64,000 bases of DNA, from NCBI GenBank assembly GCA_035771165.1, contig JAWNZC010000259.1, positions 1,315,845 to 1,379,844 on the forward strand, in the 5' to 3' direction. Every line of letters starts with the position of its first letter. Within the stretch, counting starts at the first letter, position 1. Below are positions 9,201 to 22,400 of the stretch, piece after piece. The notes beneath the pieces are model-generated. The model was not told where the DNA came from, ran no database searches, and was given only the letters and a program-made list of their open reading frames with translations. The DNA is from Paragorgia papillata. Taxonomy: Eukaryota; Cnidaria; Anthozoa; Scleralcyonacea; Coralliidae. The position numbers were made by a program, and so were the translations under genes.

Positions 9201-12200
9201 TCCGTTACTTTTAACCAGTTTTCCTATAGATCAAAATGAAGCGCATTCTCTCTTCTTGCTGGCCCAAGAAAAATTAGAAGTGTCCCAGATCTGGTTCAAG
9301 CGTTATTCGCATTTAGAACAAGACGCCCAAACTGTCAATTACATTGAACCAAAAATAGAAATCTTTATTAATTGTAGTTGCCGACATTGGCGGGAAGATT
9401 TCGACTGCTTCCGTTACTTTTAACCAGCTTTCCTATACTACAAAATGAAGCGCATTCTCTCTTCTTGTTGGCCCAGGAAAAATTAGAAGTGTCCCAGATC
9501 TGGTTCAAGCGTTAACAAGACGCCCAAACTATCAATTACATTGCGCCAAAAATGGAAATCTTTATTAATTGTAGTTGCCGACATTGGCGGGAAGATTTCG
9601 ACTGCTTCCGTTACTTTTAACCAGCTTTCCTATACTACAAAATGAAGCGCATTCTCTCTTCTTGTTGGCCCAGGAAAAATTAGAAGTGTCCCAGATCTGG
9701 TTCAAGCGTTAACAAGACGCCCAAACTGTCAATTACATTGAACCAAAAATAGAAATCTTTATTAATTGTAGTTGCCGACATTGGCGGGAATATTTCGACT
9801 GTTTCCGTTACTTTTAACCAGTTTTCCTATAGATCAAAATGAAGCGCATTCTCTCTTCTTGCTGGCCCAAGAAAAATTAGAAGTGTCCCAGATTTGGTTC
9901 AAGCGTTATTCGCATTTAAAACAAGACGCCCAAACTGTCAATTACATTGAACCAAAAATAGAAATCTTTATTAATTGTAGTTGCCGACATTGGCGGGAAT
10001 ATTTCGACTGTTTCCGTTACTTTTAACCAGTTTTCCTATAGATCAAAATGAAGCGCATTCTCTCTTCTTGCTGGCCCAAGAAAAATTAGAAGTGTCCCAG
10101 ATCTGGTTCAAGCGTTATTCGCATTTAGAACAAGACGCCCAAACTGTCAATTACATTGAACCAAAAATAGAAATCTTTATTAATTGTAGTTGCCGACATT
10201 GGCGGGAATATTTCGACTGTTTCCGTTACTTTTAACCAGTTTTCCTATAGATCAAAATGAAGCGCATTCTCTCTTCTTGCTGGCCCAAGAAAAATTAGAA
10301 GTGTCCCAGATCTGGTTCAAGCGTTATTCGCATTTAGAACAAGACGCCCAAACTGTCAATTACATTGAACCAAAAATAGAAATCTTTATTAATTGTAGTT
10401 GCCGACATTGGCGGGAAGATTTCGACTGCTTCCGTTACTTTTAACCAGCTTTCCTATACTACAAAATGAAGCGCATTCTCTCTTCTTGTTGGCCCAGGAA
10501 AAATTAGAAGTGTCCCAGATCTGGTTCAAGCGTTAACAAGACGCCCAAACTATCAATTACATTGCGCCAAAAATGGAAATCTTTATTAATTGTAGTTGCC
10601 GACATTGGCGGGAAGATTTCGACTGCTTCCGTTACTTTTAACCAGCTTTCCTATACTACAAAATGAAGCGCATTCTCTCTTCTTGTTGGCCCAGGAAAAA
10701 TTAGAAGTGTCCCAGATCTGGTTCAAGCGTTAACAAGACGCCCAAACTGTCAATTACATTGAACCAAAAATAGAAATCTTTATTAATTGTAGTTGCCGAC
10801 ATTGGCGGGAATATTTCGACTGTTTCCGTTACTTTTAACCAGTTTTCCTATAGATCAAAATGAAGCGCATTCTCTCTTCTTGCTGGCCCAAGAAAAATTA
10901 GAAGTGTCCCAGATTTGGTTCAAGCGTTATTCGCATTTAAAACAAGACGCCCAAACTGTCAATTACATTGAACCAAAAATAGAAATCTTTATTAATTGTA
11001 GTTGCCGACATTGGCGGGAATATTTCGACTGTTTCCGTTACTTTTAACCAGTTTTCCTATAGATCAAAATGAAGCGCATTCTCTCTTCTTGCTGGCCCAA
11101 GAAAAATTAGAAGTGTCCCAGATCTGGTTCAAGCGTTATTCGCATTTAGAACAAGACGCCCAAACTGTCAATTACATTGAACCAAAAATAGAAATCTTTA
11201 TTAATTGTAGTTGCCGACATTGGCGGGAAGATTTCGACTGCTTCCGTTACTTTTAACCAGCTTTCCTATACTACAAAATGAAGCGCATTCTCTCTTCTTG
11301 TTGGCCCAGGAAAAATTAGAAGTGTCCCAGATCTGGTTCAAGCGTTAACAAGACGCCCAAACTGTCAATTACATTGCGCCAAAAATAGAAATATTTATTA
11401 ATTGTAGTTGCCGACATTGGCGGGAAGATTTCGACTGCTTACGTTACTTTTAACCAACTTTCCTATACATCAAAATGAAGCGCATTCTCTCTTCTTGCTG
11501 GCCCAAGAAAAATTAGAAGTGTCCCAGATCTGGTTCAAGCGTTAACAAGACGCCCAAACTGTCAATTACATTGCGCCAAAAATAGAAATATTTATTAATT
11601 GTAGGTGCCGACATTGGCGGGAAGATTTCGACTGCTTCCGTTACTTTTAACCAGCTTTCCTATACATCAAAATGAAGCGCATTCTCTCTTCTTGCTGGCG
11701 CAAGAAAAATTAGAAGTGTCCCAGATCTGGTTCAAGCGTTAACAAGACGCCCAAACTATCAATTACATTGCGCCAAAAATGGAAATCTTTATTAATTGTA
11801 GTTGCCGACATTGGCGGGAAGATTTCGACTGCTTCCGTTACTTTTAACCAGCTTTCCTATACTACAAAATGAAGCGCATTCTCTCTTCTTGTTGGCCCAG
11901 GAAAAATTAGAAGTGTCCCAGATCTGGTTCAAGCGTTAACAAGACGCCCAAACTGTCAATTACATTGAGCCAAAAATAGAAATATTTATTAATTGTAGTT
12001 GCCGACATTGGCGGGAAGATTTCGACTGCTTACGTTACTTTTAACCAACTTTCCTATACATCAAAATGAAGCGCATTCTCTCTTCTTGCTGGCCCAAGAA
12101 AAATTAGAAGTGTCCCAGATTTGGTTCAAGCGTTATTCGCATTTAAAAACAAGACGCCCAAACTGTCAATTACATTGAACCAAAAATAGAAATCTTTATT

Positions 12201-12820
12201 AATTGTAGTTGCCGACATTGGCGGGAATATTTCGACTGTTTCCGTTACTTTTAACCAGTTTTCCTATAGATCAAAATGAAGCGCATTCTCTCTTCTTGCT
12301 GGCCCAAGAAAAATTAGAAGTGTCCCAGATCTGGTTCAAGCGTTATTCGCATTTAGAACAAGACGCCCAAACTGTCAATTACATTGAACCAAAAATAGAA
12401 ATCTTTATTAATTGTAGTTGCCGACATTGGCGGGAAGATTTCGACTGCTTCCGTTACTTTTAACCAGCTTTCCTATACTACAAAATGAAGCGCATTCTCT
12501 CTTCTTGTTGGCCCAGGAAAAATTAGAAGTGTCCCAGATCTGGTTCAAGCGTTAACAAGACGCCCAAACTGTCAATTACATTGCGCCAAAAATAGAAATA
12601 TTTATTAATTGTAGTTGCCGACATTGGCGGGAAGATTTCGACTGCTTACGTTACTTTTAACCAACTTTCCTATACATTAAAATGAAGCGCATTCTCTCTT
12701 CTTGCTGGCCCAAGAAAAATTAGAAGTGTCCCAGATCTGGTTCAAGCGTTATTCGCATTTAAAACAAGACGCCCAAACTGTCAATTACATTGAACCAAAA
12801 ATAGAAATCTTTATTAATTG
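6298..12820 (+). repeat. Block of the 209-bp array rich in 197-bp deletion monomers, with 5-mer and 6-mer periods
   Basis: Many monomers here read GCGTTAACAAGACG instead of GCGTTATTCGCATTTAAAAC, a 12-bp loss that gives 197-bp units. Variants such as CATTTAGAACAAG, TATACTACAAAATG, GAAATATTTATTAATT and CTGCTTACGTTAC are confined to this block. Matching monomers lie 1206 bp apart (6918/8124 and 7127/8333, i.e. two 209-bp plus four 197-bp units) and 1021 bp apart (9169/10190 and 9772/10793, i.e. three plus two). A stretch starting at 7127 recurs at 11002 over about 1.5 kb, with one extra A near 12145. Confidence 0.85.
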
Positions 12821-13032
12821 TAGTTGCCGACATTGGCGGGAATATTTCGACTGTTTCCGTTACTTTTAACCAGTTTTCCTATAGATCAAAATGAAGCGCA
12901 TTCTCTCTTCTTGCTGGCCCAAGAAAAATTAGAAGTGTCCCAGATCTGGTTCAAGCGTTATTCGCATTTAAAACAAGACGCCCAAACTGTCAATTACATT
13001 GAACCAAAAATAGAAATCTTTATTAATTGTAG

Positions 13033-16000
13033 TTGCCGACATTGGCGGGAATATTTCGACTGTTTCCGTTACTTTTAACCAGTTTTCCTATAGATCAAAA
13101 TGAAGCGCATTCTCTCTTCTTGCTGGCCCAAGAAAAATTAGAAGTGTCCCAGATCTGGTTCAAGCGTTATTCGCATTTAAAACAAGACGCCCAAACTGTC
13201 AATTACATTGCGCCAAAAATATAAATCTTTATTAATTGTAGTTGCCGACATTGGCGGGAAGATTTCGACTGCTTCCGTTACTTTTCACCTGCTTTCCTAT
13301 ACAACAAAATCAAGCGCATTCTCCCTTCTTGCTGGCCCAAGAAAAATTAGAAGTGTCCCAGATCTGGTTCAAGCGTTATTCGCATTTAAAACAAGACGCC
13401 CAAACTGTCAATTACATTGAACCAAAAATAGAAATCTTTATTAATTGTAGTTCCCGACATTGGCGGGAATATTGCGATTGTTTCCGTTACTTTTAACCAG
13501 TTTTCCTATAGATCAAAATGAAGCGCATTCTCTCTTCTTGCTGGCCCAAGAAAAATTAGAAGTGTCCCAGATCTGGTTCAAGCGTTATTCGCATTTAAAA
13601 CAAGACGCCCAAACTGTCAATTACATTGAACCAAAAATAGAAATCTTTATTAATTGTAGTTGCCGACATTGGCGGGAATATTTCGACTGTTTCCGTTACT
13701 TTTAACCAGTTTTCCTATAGATCAAAATGAAGCGCATTCCCTCTTCTTGCTGGCCCAAGAAAAATTAGAAGTGTCCCAGATCTGGTTCAAGCGTTATTCG
13801 CATTTAAAACAAGACGCCCAAACTGTCAATTACATTGCGCCAAAAATATAAATCTTTATTAATTGTAGTTGCCGACATTGGCGGGAAGATTGCGACTGCT
13901 TCCGTTACTTTTCACCAGCTTTCCTATACAACAAAATCAAGCGCATTCTCCCTTCTTGCTGGCCCAAGAAAAATTAGAAGTGTCCCAGATCTGGTTCAAG
14001 CGTTATTCGCATTTAAAACAAGACGCCCAAACTGTCAATTACATTGAACCAAAAATAGAAATCTTTATTAATTGTAGTTCCCGACATTGGCGGGAATATT
14101 GCGACTGTTTCCGTTACTTTTAACCAGTTTTCTTATAGATCAAAATGAAGCGCATTCTCTCTTCTTGCTGGCCCAAGAAAAATTAGAAGTGTCCCAGATC
14201 TGGTTCAAGCGTTATTCGCATTTAAAACAAGACGCCCAAACTGTCAATTACATTGAACCAAAAATAGAAATCTTTATTAATTGTAGTTGCCGACATTGGC
14301 GGGAATATTTCGACTGTTTCCGTTACTTTTAACCAGTTTTCCTATAGATCAAAATGAAGCGCATTCTCTCTTCTTGCTGGCCCAAGAAAAATTAGAAGTG
14401 TCCCAGATCTGGTTCAAGCGTTATTCGCATTTAAAACAAGACGCCCAAACTGTCAATTACATTGCGCCAAAAATATAAATCTTTATTAATTGTAGTTGCC
14501 GACATTGGCGGGAAGATTGCGACTGCTTCCGTTACTTTTCACCAGCTTTCCTATACAACAAAATCAAGCGCATTCTCCCTTCTTGCTGGCCCAAGAAAAA
14601 TTAGAAGTGTCCCAGATCTGGTTCAAGCGTTATTCGCATTTAAAACAAGACGCCCAAACTGTCAATTACATTGAACCAAAAATAGAAATCTTTATTAATT
14701 GTAGTTCCCGACATTGGCGGGAATATTGCGACTGTTTCCGTTACTTTTAACCAGTTTTCTTATAGATCAAAATGAAGCGCATTCTCCCTTCTTGCTGGCC
14801 CAAGAAAAATTAGAAGTGTCCCAGATCTGGTTCAAGCGTTATTCGCATTTAAAACAAGACGCCCAAACTGTCAATTACATTGCGCCAAAAATATAAATCT
14901 TTATTAATTGTAGTTGCCGACATTGGCGGGAAGATTGCGACTGCTTCCGTTACTTTTCACCAGCTTTCCTATACAACAAAATCAAGCGCATTCTCCCTTC
15001 TTGCTGGCCCAAGAAAAATTAGAAGTGTCCCAGATCTGGTTCAAGCGTTATTCGCATTTAAAACAAGACGCCCAAACTGTCAATTACATTGAACCAAAAA
15101 TAGAAATCTTTATTAATTGTAGTTCCCGACATTGGCGGGAATATTGCGACTGTTTCCGTTACTTTTAACCAGTTTTCTTATAGATCAAAATGAAGCGCAT
15201 TCTCTCTTCTTGCTGGCCCAAGAAAAATTAGAAGTGTCCCAGATCTGGTTCAAGCGTTATTCGCATTTAAAACAAGACGCCCAAACTGTCAATTACATTG
15301 AACCAAAAATAGAAATCTTTATTAATTGTAGTTGCCGACATTGGCGGGAATATTTCGACTGTTTCCGTTACTTTTAACCAGTTTTCCTATAGATCAAAAT
15401 GAAGCGCATTCTCTCTTCTTGCTGGCCCAAGAAAAATTAGAAGTGTCCCAGATCTGGTTCAAGCGTTATTCGCATTTAAAACAAGACGCCCAAACTGTCA
15501 ATTACATTGCGCCAAAAATATAAATCTTTATTAATTGTAGTTGCCGACATTGGCGGGAAGATTGCGACTGCTTCCGTTACTTTTCACCAGCTTTCCTATA
15601 CAACAAAATCAAGCGCATTCTCCCTTCTTGCTGGCCCAAGAAAAATTAGAAGTGTCCCAGATCTGGTTCAAGCGTTATTCGCATTTAAAACAAGACGCCC
15701 AAACTGTCAATTACATTGAACCAAAAATAGAAATCTTTATTAATTGTAGTTCCCGACATTGGCGGGAATATTGCGACTGTTTCCGTTACTTTTAACCAGT
15801 TTTCTTATAGATCAAAATGAAGCGCATTCTCTCTTCTTGCTGGCCCAAGAAAAATTAGAAGTGTCCCAGATCTGGTTCAAGCGTTATTCGCATTTAAAAC
15901 AAGACGCCCAAACTGTCAATTACATTGCGCCAAAAATATAAATCTTTATTAATTGTAGTTGCCGACATTGGCGGGAAGATTGCGACTGCTTCCGTTACTT

Positions 16001-16376
16001 TTCACCAGCTTTCCTATACAACAAAATCAAGCGCATTCTCCCTTCTTGCTGGCCCAAGAAAAATTAGAAGTGTCCCAGATCTGGTTCAAGCGTTATTCGC
16101 ATTTAAAACAAGACGCCCAAACTGTCAATTACATTGCGCCAAAAATAGAAATCTTTATTAATTGTAGTTGCCGACATTGGCGGGAAGATTTCGACTGCTT
16201 CCGTTACTTTTCACCAGCTTTCCTATACAACAAAATCAAGCGCATTCTCCCTTCTTGCTGGCCCAAGAAAAATTAGAAGTGTCCCAGATCTGGTTCAAGC
16301 GTTATTCGCATTTAAAACTAGACGCCCAAACTGTCAATTACATTGCGCCAAAAATAGAAATCTTTATTAATTGTAG
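13033..16376 (+). repeat. Trimer-based (627-bp) higher-order block
   Basis: Three monomer types follow one another. The first has GAATATTTCG with TATAGATC and ends AATATAAATC. The second has GAAGATTGCG (GAAGATTTCG in the first trimer), TTTTCACC and TATACAACAAAATC. The third has TTCCCGACATTGG, GAATATTGCG and mostly TTCTTATAGATC. The set repeats at 13033, 13660 and 14287 (627 bp each). Dimer-length steps of 418 bp at 14496-14914 and 15541-15959 show loss of one monomer from the trimer. Confidence 0.8.
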
Positions 16377-19069
16377 TTGCCGACATTGGCGGGAAGATTT
16401 CGACTGCTTCCGTTAATTTTAACCAGCTTTGCTATACACCGAAATGAAGCGCATGCTCTCTTCTTGCTGGCGCAAGAAAAATTAGAAGTGTCCCAGATCT
16501 GGTTCAAGCGTTATTCGCATTTAAAACAAGACGCCCAAACTGTCAATTACATTGCGCCAAAAATATAAATCTTTATTAATTGTAGTTGCCGACATTGGCG
16601 GGAAGATTGCGACTGCTTCCGTTACTTTTCACCAGCTTTCCTATACAACAAAATCAAGCGCATTCTCCCTTCTTGCTGGCCCAAGAAAAATTAGAAGTGT
16701 CCCAGATCTGGTTCAAGCGTTATTCGCATTTAAAACAAGACGCCCAAACTGTCAATTACATTGAACCAAAAATAGAAATCTTTATTAATTGTAGTTCCCG
16801 ACATTGGCGGGAATATTGCGACTGTTTCCGTTACTTTTCACCAGCTTTCCTATACAACAAAATCAAGCGCATTCTCCCTTCTTGCTGGCCCAAGAAAAAT
16901 TAGAAGTGTCCCAGATCTGGTTCAAGCGTTATTCGCATTTAAAACAAGACGCCCAAACTGTCAATTACATTGAACCAAAAATAGAAATCTTTATTAATTG
17001 TAGTTCCCGACATTGGCGGGAATATTGCGACTGTTTCCGTTACTTTTAACCAGTTTTCTTATAGATCAAAATGAAGCGCATTCTCTCTTCTTGCTGGCCC
17101 AAGAAAAATTAGAAGTGTCCCAGATCTGGTTCAAGCGTTATTCGCATTTAAAACAAGACGCCCAAACTGTCAATTACATTGAACCAAAAATAGAAATCTT
17201 TATTAATTGTAGTTGCCGACATTGGCGGGAATATTTCGACTGTTTCCGTTACTTTTAACCAGTTTTCCTATAGATCAAAATGAAGCGCATTCTCTCTTCT
17301 TGCTGGCCCAAGAAAAATTAGAAGTGTCCCAGATCTGGTTCAAGCGTTATTCGCATTTAAAACAAGACGCCCAAACTGTCAATTACATTGCGCCAAAAAT
17401 AGAAATCTTTATTAATTGTAGTTGCCGACATTGGCGGGAAGATTTCGACTGCTTCCGTTACTTTTCACCAGCTTTCCTATACAACAAAATCAAGCGCATT
17501 CTCCCTTCTTGCTGGCCCAAGAAAAATTAGAAGTGTCCCAGATCTGGTTCAAGCGTTATTCGCATTTAAAACTAGACGCCCAAACTGTCAATTACATTGC
17601 GCCAAAAATAGAAATCTTTATTAATTGTAGTTGCCGACATTGGCGGGAAGATTTCGACTGCTTCCGTTAATTTTAACCAGCTTTGCTATACACCGAAATG
17701 AAGCGCATGCTCTCTTCTTGCTGGCGCAAGAAAAATTAGAAGTGTCCCAGATCTGGTTCAAGCGTTAATCGCATTTAAAACAAGACGCCCAAACTGTCAA
17801 TTACATTGCGCCAAAAATAGAAATCTTTATTAATTGTAGTTGCCGACATTGGCCGGAAGATTTCGATTGCTTCCGTTACTTTTAACCAGCTTTCCTATAC
17901 TTCAAAATGAAGCGCATTCTCTCTTCTTGCTGGCCCAGGAAAAATTAGAAGTGTCCCAGATCTGGTTCAAGCGTTAACAAGACGCCCAAACTATCAATTA
18001 CATTGCGCCAAAAATGGAAATCTTTATTAATTGTAGTTGCCGACATTGGCGGGAAGATTTCGACTGCTTCCGTTACTTTTAACCAGCTTTCCTATACTTC
18101 AAAATGAAGCGCATTCTCTCTTCTTGTTGGCCCAGGAAAAATTAGAAGTGTCCCAGATCTGGTTCAAGCGTTAACAAGACGCCCAAACTGTCAATTACAT
18201 TGAACCAAAAATAGAAATCTTTATTAATTGTAGTTGCCGACATTGGCGGGAATATTGCGACTGTTTCCGTTACTTTTAACCAGTTTTCCTATAGATCAAA
18301 ATGAAGCGCATTCTCTCTTCTTGCTGGCCCAAGAAAAATTAGAAGTGTCCCAGATCTGGTTCAAGCGTTATTCGCATTTAAAACAAGACGCCCAAACTGT
18401 CAATTACATTGAACCAAAAATAGAAATCTTTATTAATTGTAGTTGCCGACATTGGCGGGAATATTTCGACTGTTTCCGTTACTTTTAACCAGTTTTCCTA
18501 TAGATCAAAATGAAGCGCATTCTCTCTTCTTGCTGGCCCAAGAAAAATTAGAAGTGTCCCAGATCTGGTTCAAGCGTTATTCGCATTTAAAACAAGACGC
18601 CCAAACTGTCAATTACATTGCGCCAAAAATATAAATCTTTATTAATTGTAGTTGCCGACATTGGCGGGAAGATTGCGACTGCTTCCGTTACTTTTCACCA
18701 GCTTTCCTATACAACAAAATCAAGAGCATTCTCCCTTCTTGCTGGCCCAAGAAAAATTAGAAGTGTCCCAGATCTGGTTCAAGCGTTATTCGCATTTAAA
18801 ACAAGACGCCCAAACTGTCAATTACATTGAACCAAAAATAGAAATCTTTATTAATTGTAGTTCCCGACATTGGCGGGAATATTGCGACTGTTTCCGTTAC
18901 TTTTAACCAGTTTTCTTATAGATCAAAATGAAGCGCATTCTCTCTTCTTGCTGGCCCAAGAAAAATTAGAAGTGTCCCAGATCTGGTTCAAGCGTTATTC
19001 GCATTTAAAACAAGACGCCCAAACTGTCAATTACATTGAACCAAAAATAGAAATCTTTATTAATTGTAG

Positions 19070-22000
19070 TTGCCGACATTGGCGGGAATATTTCGACTGT
19101 TTCCGTTACTTTTAACCAGTTTTCCTATAGATCAAAATGAAGCGCATTCTCTCTTCTTGCTGGCCCAAGAAAAATTAGAAGTGTCCCAGATCTGGTTCAA
19201 GCGTTATTCGCATTTAAAACAAGACGCCCAAACTGTCAATTACATTGCGCCAAAAATATAAATCTTTATTAATTGTAGTTGCCGACATTGGCGGGAAGAT
19301 TGCGACTGCTTCCGTTACTTTTCACCAGCTTTCCTATACAACAAAATCAAGAGCATTCTCCCTTCTTGCTGGCCCAAGAAAAATTAGAAGTGTCCCAGAT
19401 CTGGTTCAAGCGTTATTCGCATTTAAAACAAGACGCCCAAACTGTCAATTACATTGAACCAAAAATAGAAATCTTTATTAATTGTAGTTCCCGACATTGG
19501 CGGGAATATTGCGACTGTTTCCGTTACTTTTAACCAGTTTTCTTATAGATCAAAATGAAGCGCATTCTCTCTTCTTGCTGGCCCAAGAAAAATTAGAAGT
19601 GTCTCAGATCTGGTTCAAGCGTTATTCGCATTTAAAACAAGACGCCCAAACTGTCAATTACATTGAACCAAAAATAGAAATCTTTATTAATTGTAGTTGC
19701 CGACATTGGCGGGAATATTTCGACTGTTTCCGTTACTTTTAACCAGTTTTCCTATAGATCAAAATGAAGCGCATTCTCTCTTCTTGCTGGCCCAAGAAAA
19801 ATTAGAAGTGTCCCAGATCTGGTTCAAGCGTTATTCGCATTTAAAACAAGACGCCCAAACTGTCAATTACATTGCGCCAAAAATAGAAATCTTTATTAAT
19901 TGTAGTTGCCGACATTGGCGGGAAGATTTCGACTGCTTCCGTTACTTTTCACCAGCTTTCCTATACAACAAAATCAAGCGCATTCTCCCTTCTTGCTGGC
20001 CCAAGAAAAATTAGAAGTGTCCCAGATCTGGTTCAAGCGTTATTCGCATTTAAAACTAGACGCCCAAACTGTCAATTACATTGCGCCAAAAATAGAAATC
20101 TTTATTAATTGTAGTTGCCGACATTGGCGGGAAGATTTCGACTGCTTCCGTTAATTTTAACCAGCTTTGCTATACACCGAAATGAAGCGCATGCTCTCTT
20201 CTTGCTGGCGCAAGAAAAATTAGAAGTGTCCCAGATCTGGTTCAAGCGTTATTCGCATTTAAAACAAGACGCCCAAACTGTCAATTACATTGCGCCAAAA
20301 ATATAAATCTTTATTAATTGTAGTTGCCGACATTGGCGGGAAGATTGCGACTGCTTCCGTTACTTTTCACCAGCTTTCCTATACAACAAAATCAAGAGCA
20401 TTCTCCCTTCTTGCTGGCCCAAGAAAAATTAGAAGTGTCCCAGATCTGGTTCAAGCGTTATTCGCATTTAAAACAAGACGCCCAAACTGTCAATTACATT
20501 GAACCAAAAATAGAAATCTTTATTAATTGTAGTTCCCGACATTGGCGGGAATATTGCGACTGTTTCCGTTACTTTTAACCAGTTTTCTTATAGATCAAAA
20601 TGAAGCGCATTCTCTCTTCTTGCTGGCCCAAGAAAAATTAGAAGTGTCCCAGATCTGGTTCAAGCGTTATTCGCATTTAAAACAAGACGCCCAAACTGTC
20701 AATTACATTGAACCAAAAATAGAAATCTTTATTAATTGTAGTTGCCGACATTGGCGGGAATATTTCGACTGTTTCCGTTACTTTTAACCAGTTTTCCTAT
20801 AGATCAAAATGAAGCGCATTCTCTCTTCTTGCTGGCCCAAGAAAAATTAGAAGTGTCCCAGATCTGGTTCAAGCGTTATTCGCATTTAAAACAAGACGCC
20901 CAAACTGTCAATTACATTGCGCCAAAAATATAAATCTTTATTAATTGTAGTTGCCGACATTGGCGGGAAGATTGCGACTGCTTCCGTTACTTTTCACCAG
21001 CTTTCCTATACAACAAAATCAAGAGCATTCTCCCTTCTTGCTGGCCCAAGAAAAATTAGAAGTGTCCCAGATCTGGTTCAAGCGTTATTCGCATTTAAAA
21101 CAAGACGCCCAAACTGTCAATTACATTGAACCAAAAATAGAAATCTTTATTAATTGTAGTTCCCGACATTGGCGGGAATATTGCGACTGTTTCCGTTACT
21201 TTTAACCAGTTTTCTTATAGATCAAAATGAAGCGCATTCTCTCTTCTTGCTGGCCCAAGAAAAATTAGAAGTGTCCCAGATCTGGTTCAAGCGTTATTCG
21301 CATTTAAAACAAGACGCCCAAACTGTCAATTACATTGAACCAAAAATAGAAATCTTTATTAATTGTAGTTGCCGACATTGGCGGGAATATTTCGACTGTT
21401 TCCGTTACTTTTAACCAGTTTTCCTATAGATCAAAATGAAGCGCATTCTCTCTTCTTGCTGGCCCAAGAAAAATTAGAAGTGTCCCAGATCTGGTTCAAG
21501 CGTTATTCGCATTTAAAACAAGACGCCCAAACTGTCAATTACATTGCGCCAAAAATAGAAATCTTTATTAATTGTAGTTGCCGACATTGGCGGGAAGATT
21601 TCGACTGCTTCCGTTACTTTTCACCAGCTTTCCTATACAACAAAATCAAGCGCATTCTCCCTTCTTGCTGGCCCAAGAAAAATTAGAAGTGTCCCAGATC
21701 TGGTTCAAGCGTTATTCGCATTTAAAACTAGACGCCCAAACTGTCAATTACATTGCGCCAAAAATAGAAATCTTTATTAATTGTAGTTGCCGACATTGGC
21801 GGGAAGATTTCGACTGCTTCCGTTAATTTTAACCAGCTTTGCTATACACCGAAATGAAGCGCATTGCTCTCTTCTTGCTGGCGCAAGAAAAATTAGAAGT
21901 GTCCCAGATCTGGTTCAAGCGTTAATCGCATTTAAAACAAGACGCCCAAACTGTCAATTACATTGCGCCAAAAATAGAAATCTTTATTAATTGTAGTTGC

Positions 22001-22400
22001 CGACATTGGCCGGAAGATTTCGATTGCTTCCGTTACTTTTAACCAGCTTTCCTATACTTCAAAATGAAGCGCATTCTCTCTTCTTGCTGGCCCAAGGAAA
22101 AATTAGAAGTGTCCCAGATCTGGTTCAAGCGTTAACAAGACGCCCAAACTATCAATTACATTGCGCCAAAAATGGAAATCTTTATTAATTGTAGTTGCCG
22201 ACATTGGCGGGAAGATTTCGACTGCTTCCGTTACTTTTAACCAGCTTTCCTATACTTCAAAATGAAGCGCATTCTCTCTTCTTGTTGGCCCAGGAAAAAT
22301 TAGAAGTGTCCCAGATCTGGTTCAAGCGTTTAACAAGACGCCCAAACTGTCAATTACATTGAACCAAAAATAGAAATCTTTATTAATTGTAGTTGCCGAC
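19070..22400 (+). repeat. 1672-bp (8-monomer) tandem duplication
   Basis: Eight consecutive monomer types starting at 19070 recur in the same order from 20742. Pairs include 19279/20951 (AAATCAAGAGCATT), 19497/21169 (TTCCCGAC), 19906/21578 (AAAACTAGACG, then CGTTAATTTTAACC) and 20115/21787 (TTGCTATACACCGAAATG). The offset is 1672 bp, eight times 209. The second copy differs by CGCATTGCTC instead of CGCATGCTC near 21860. Confidence 0.85.
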
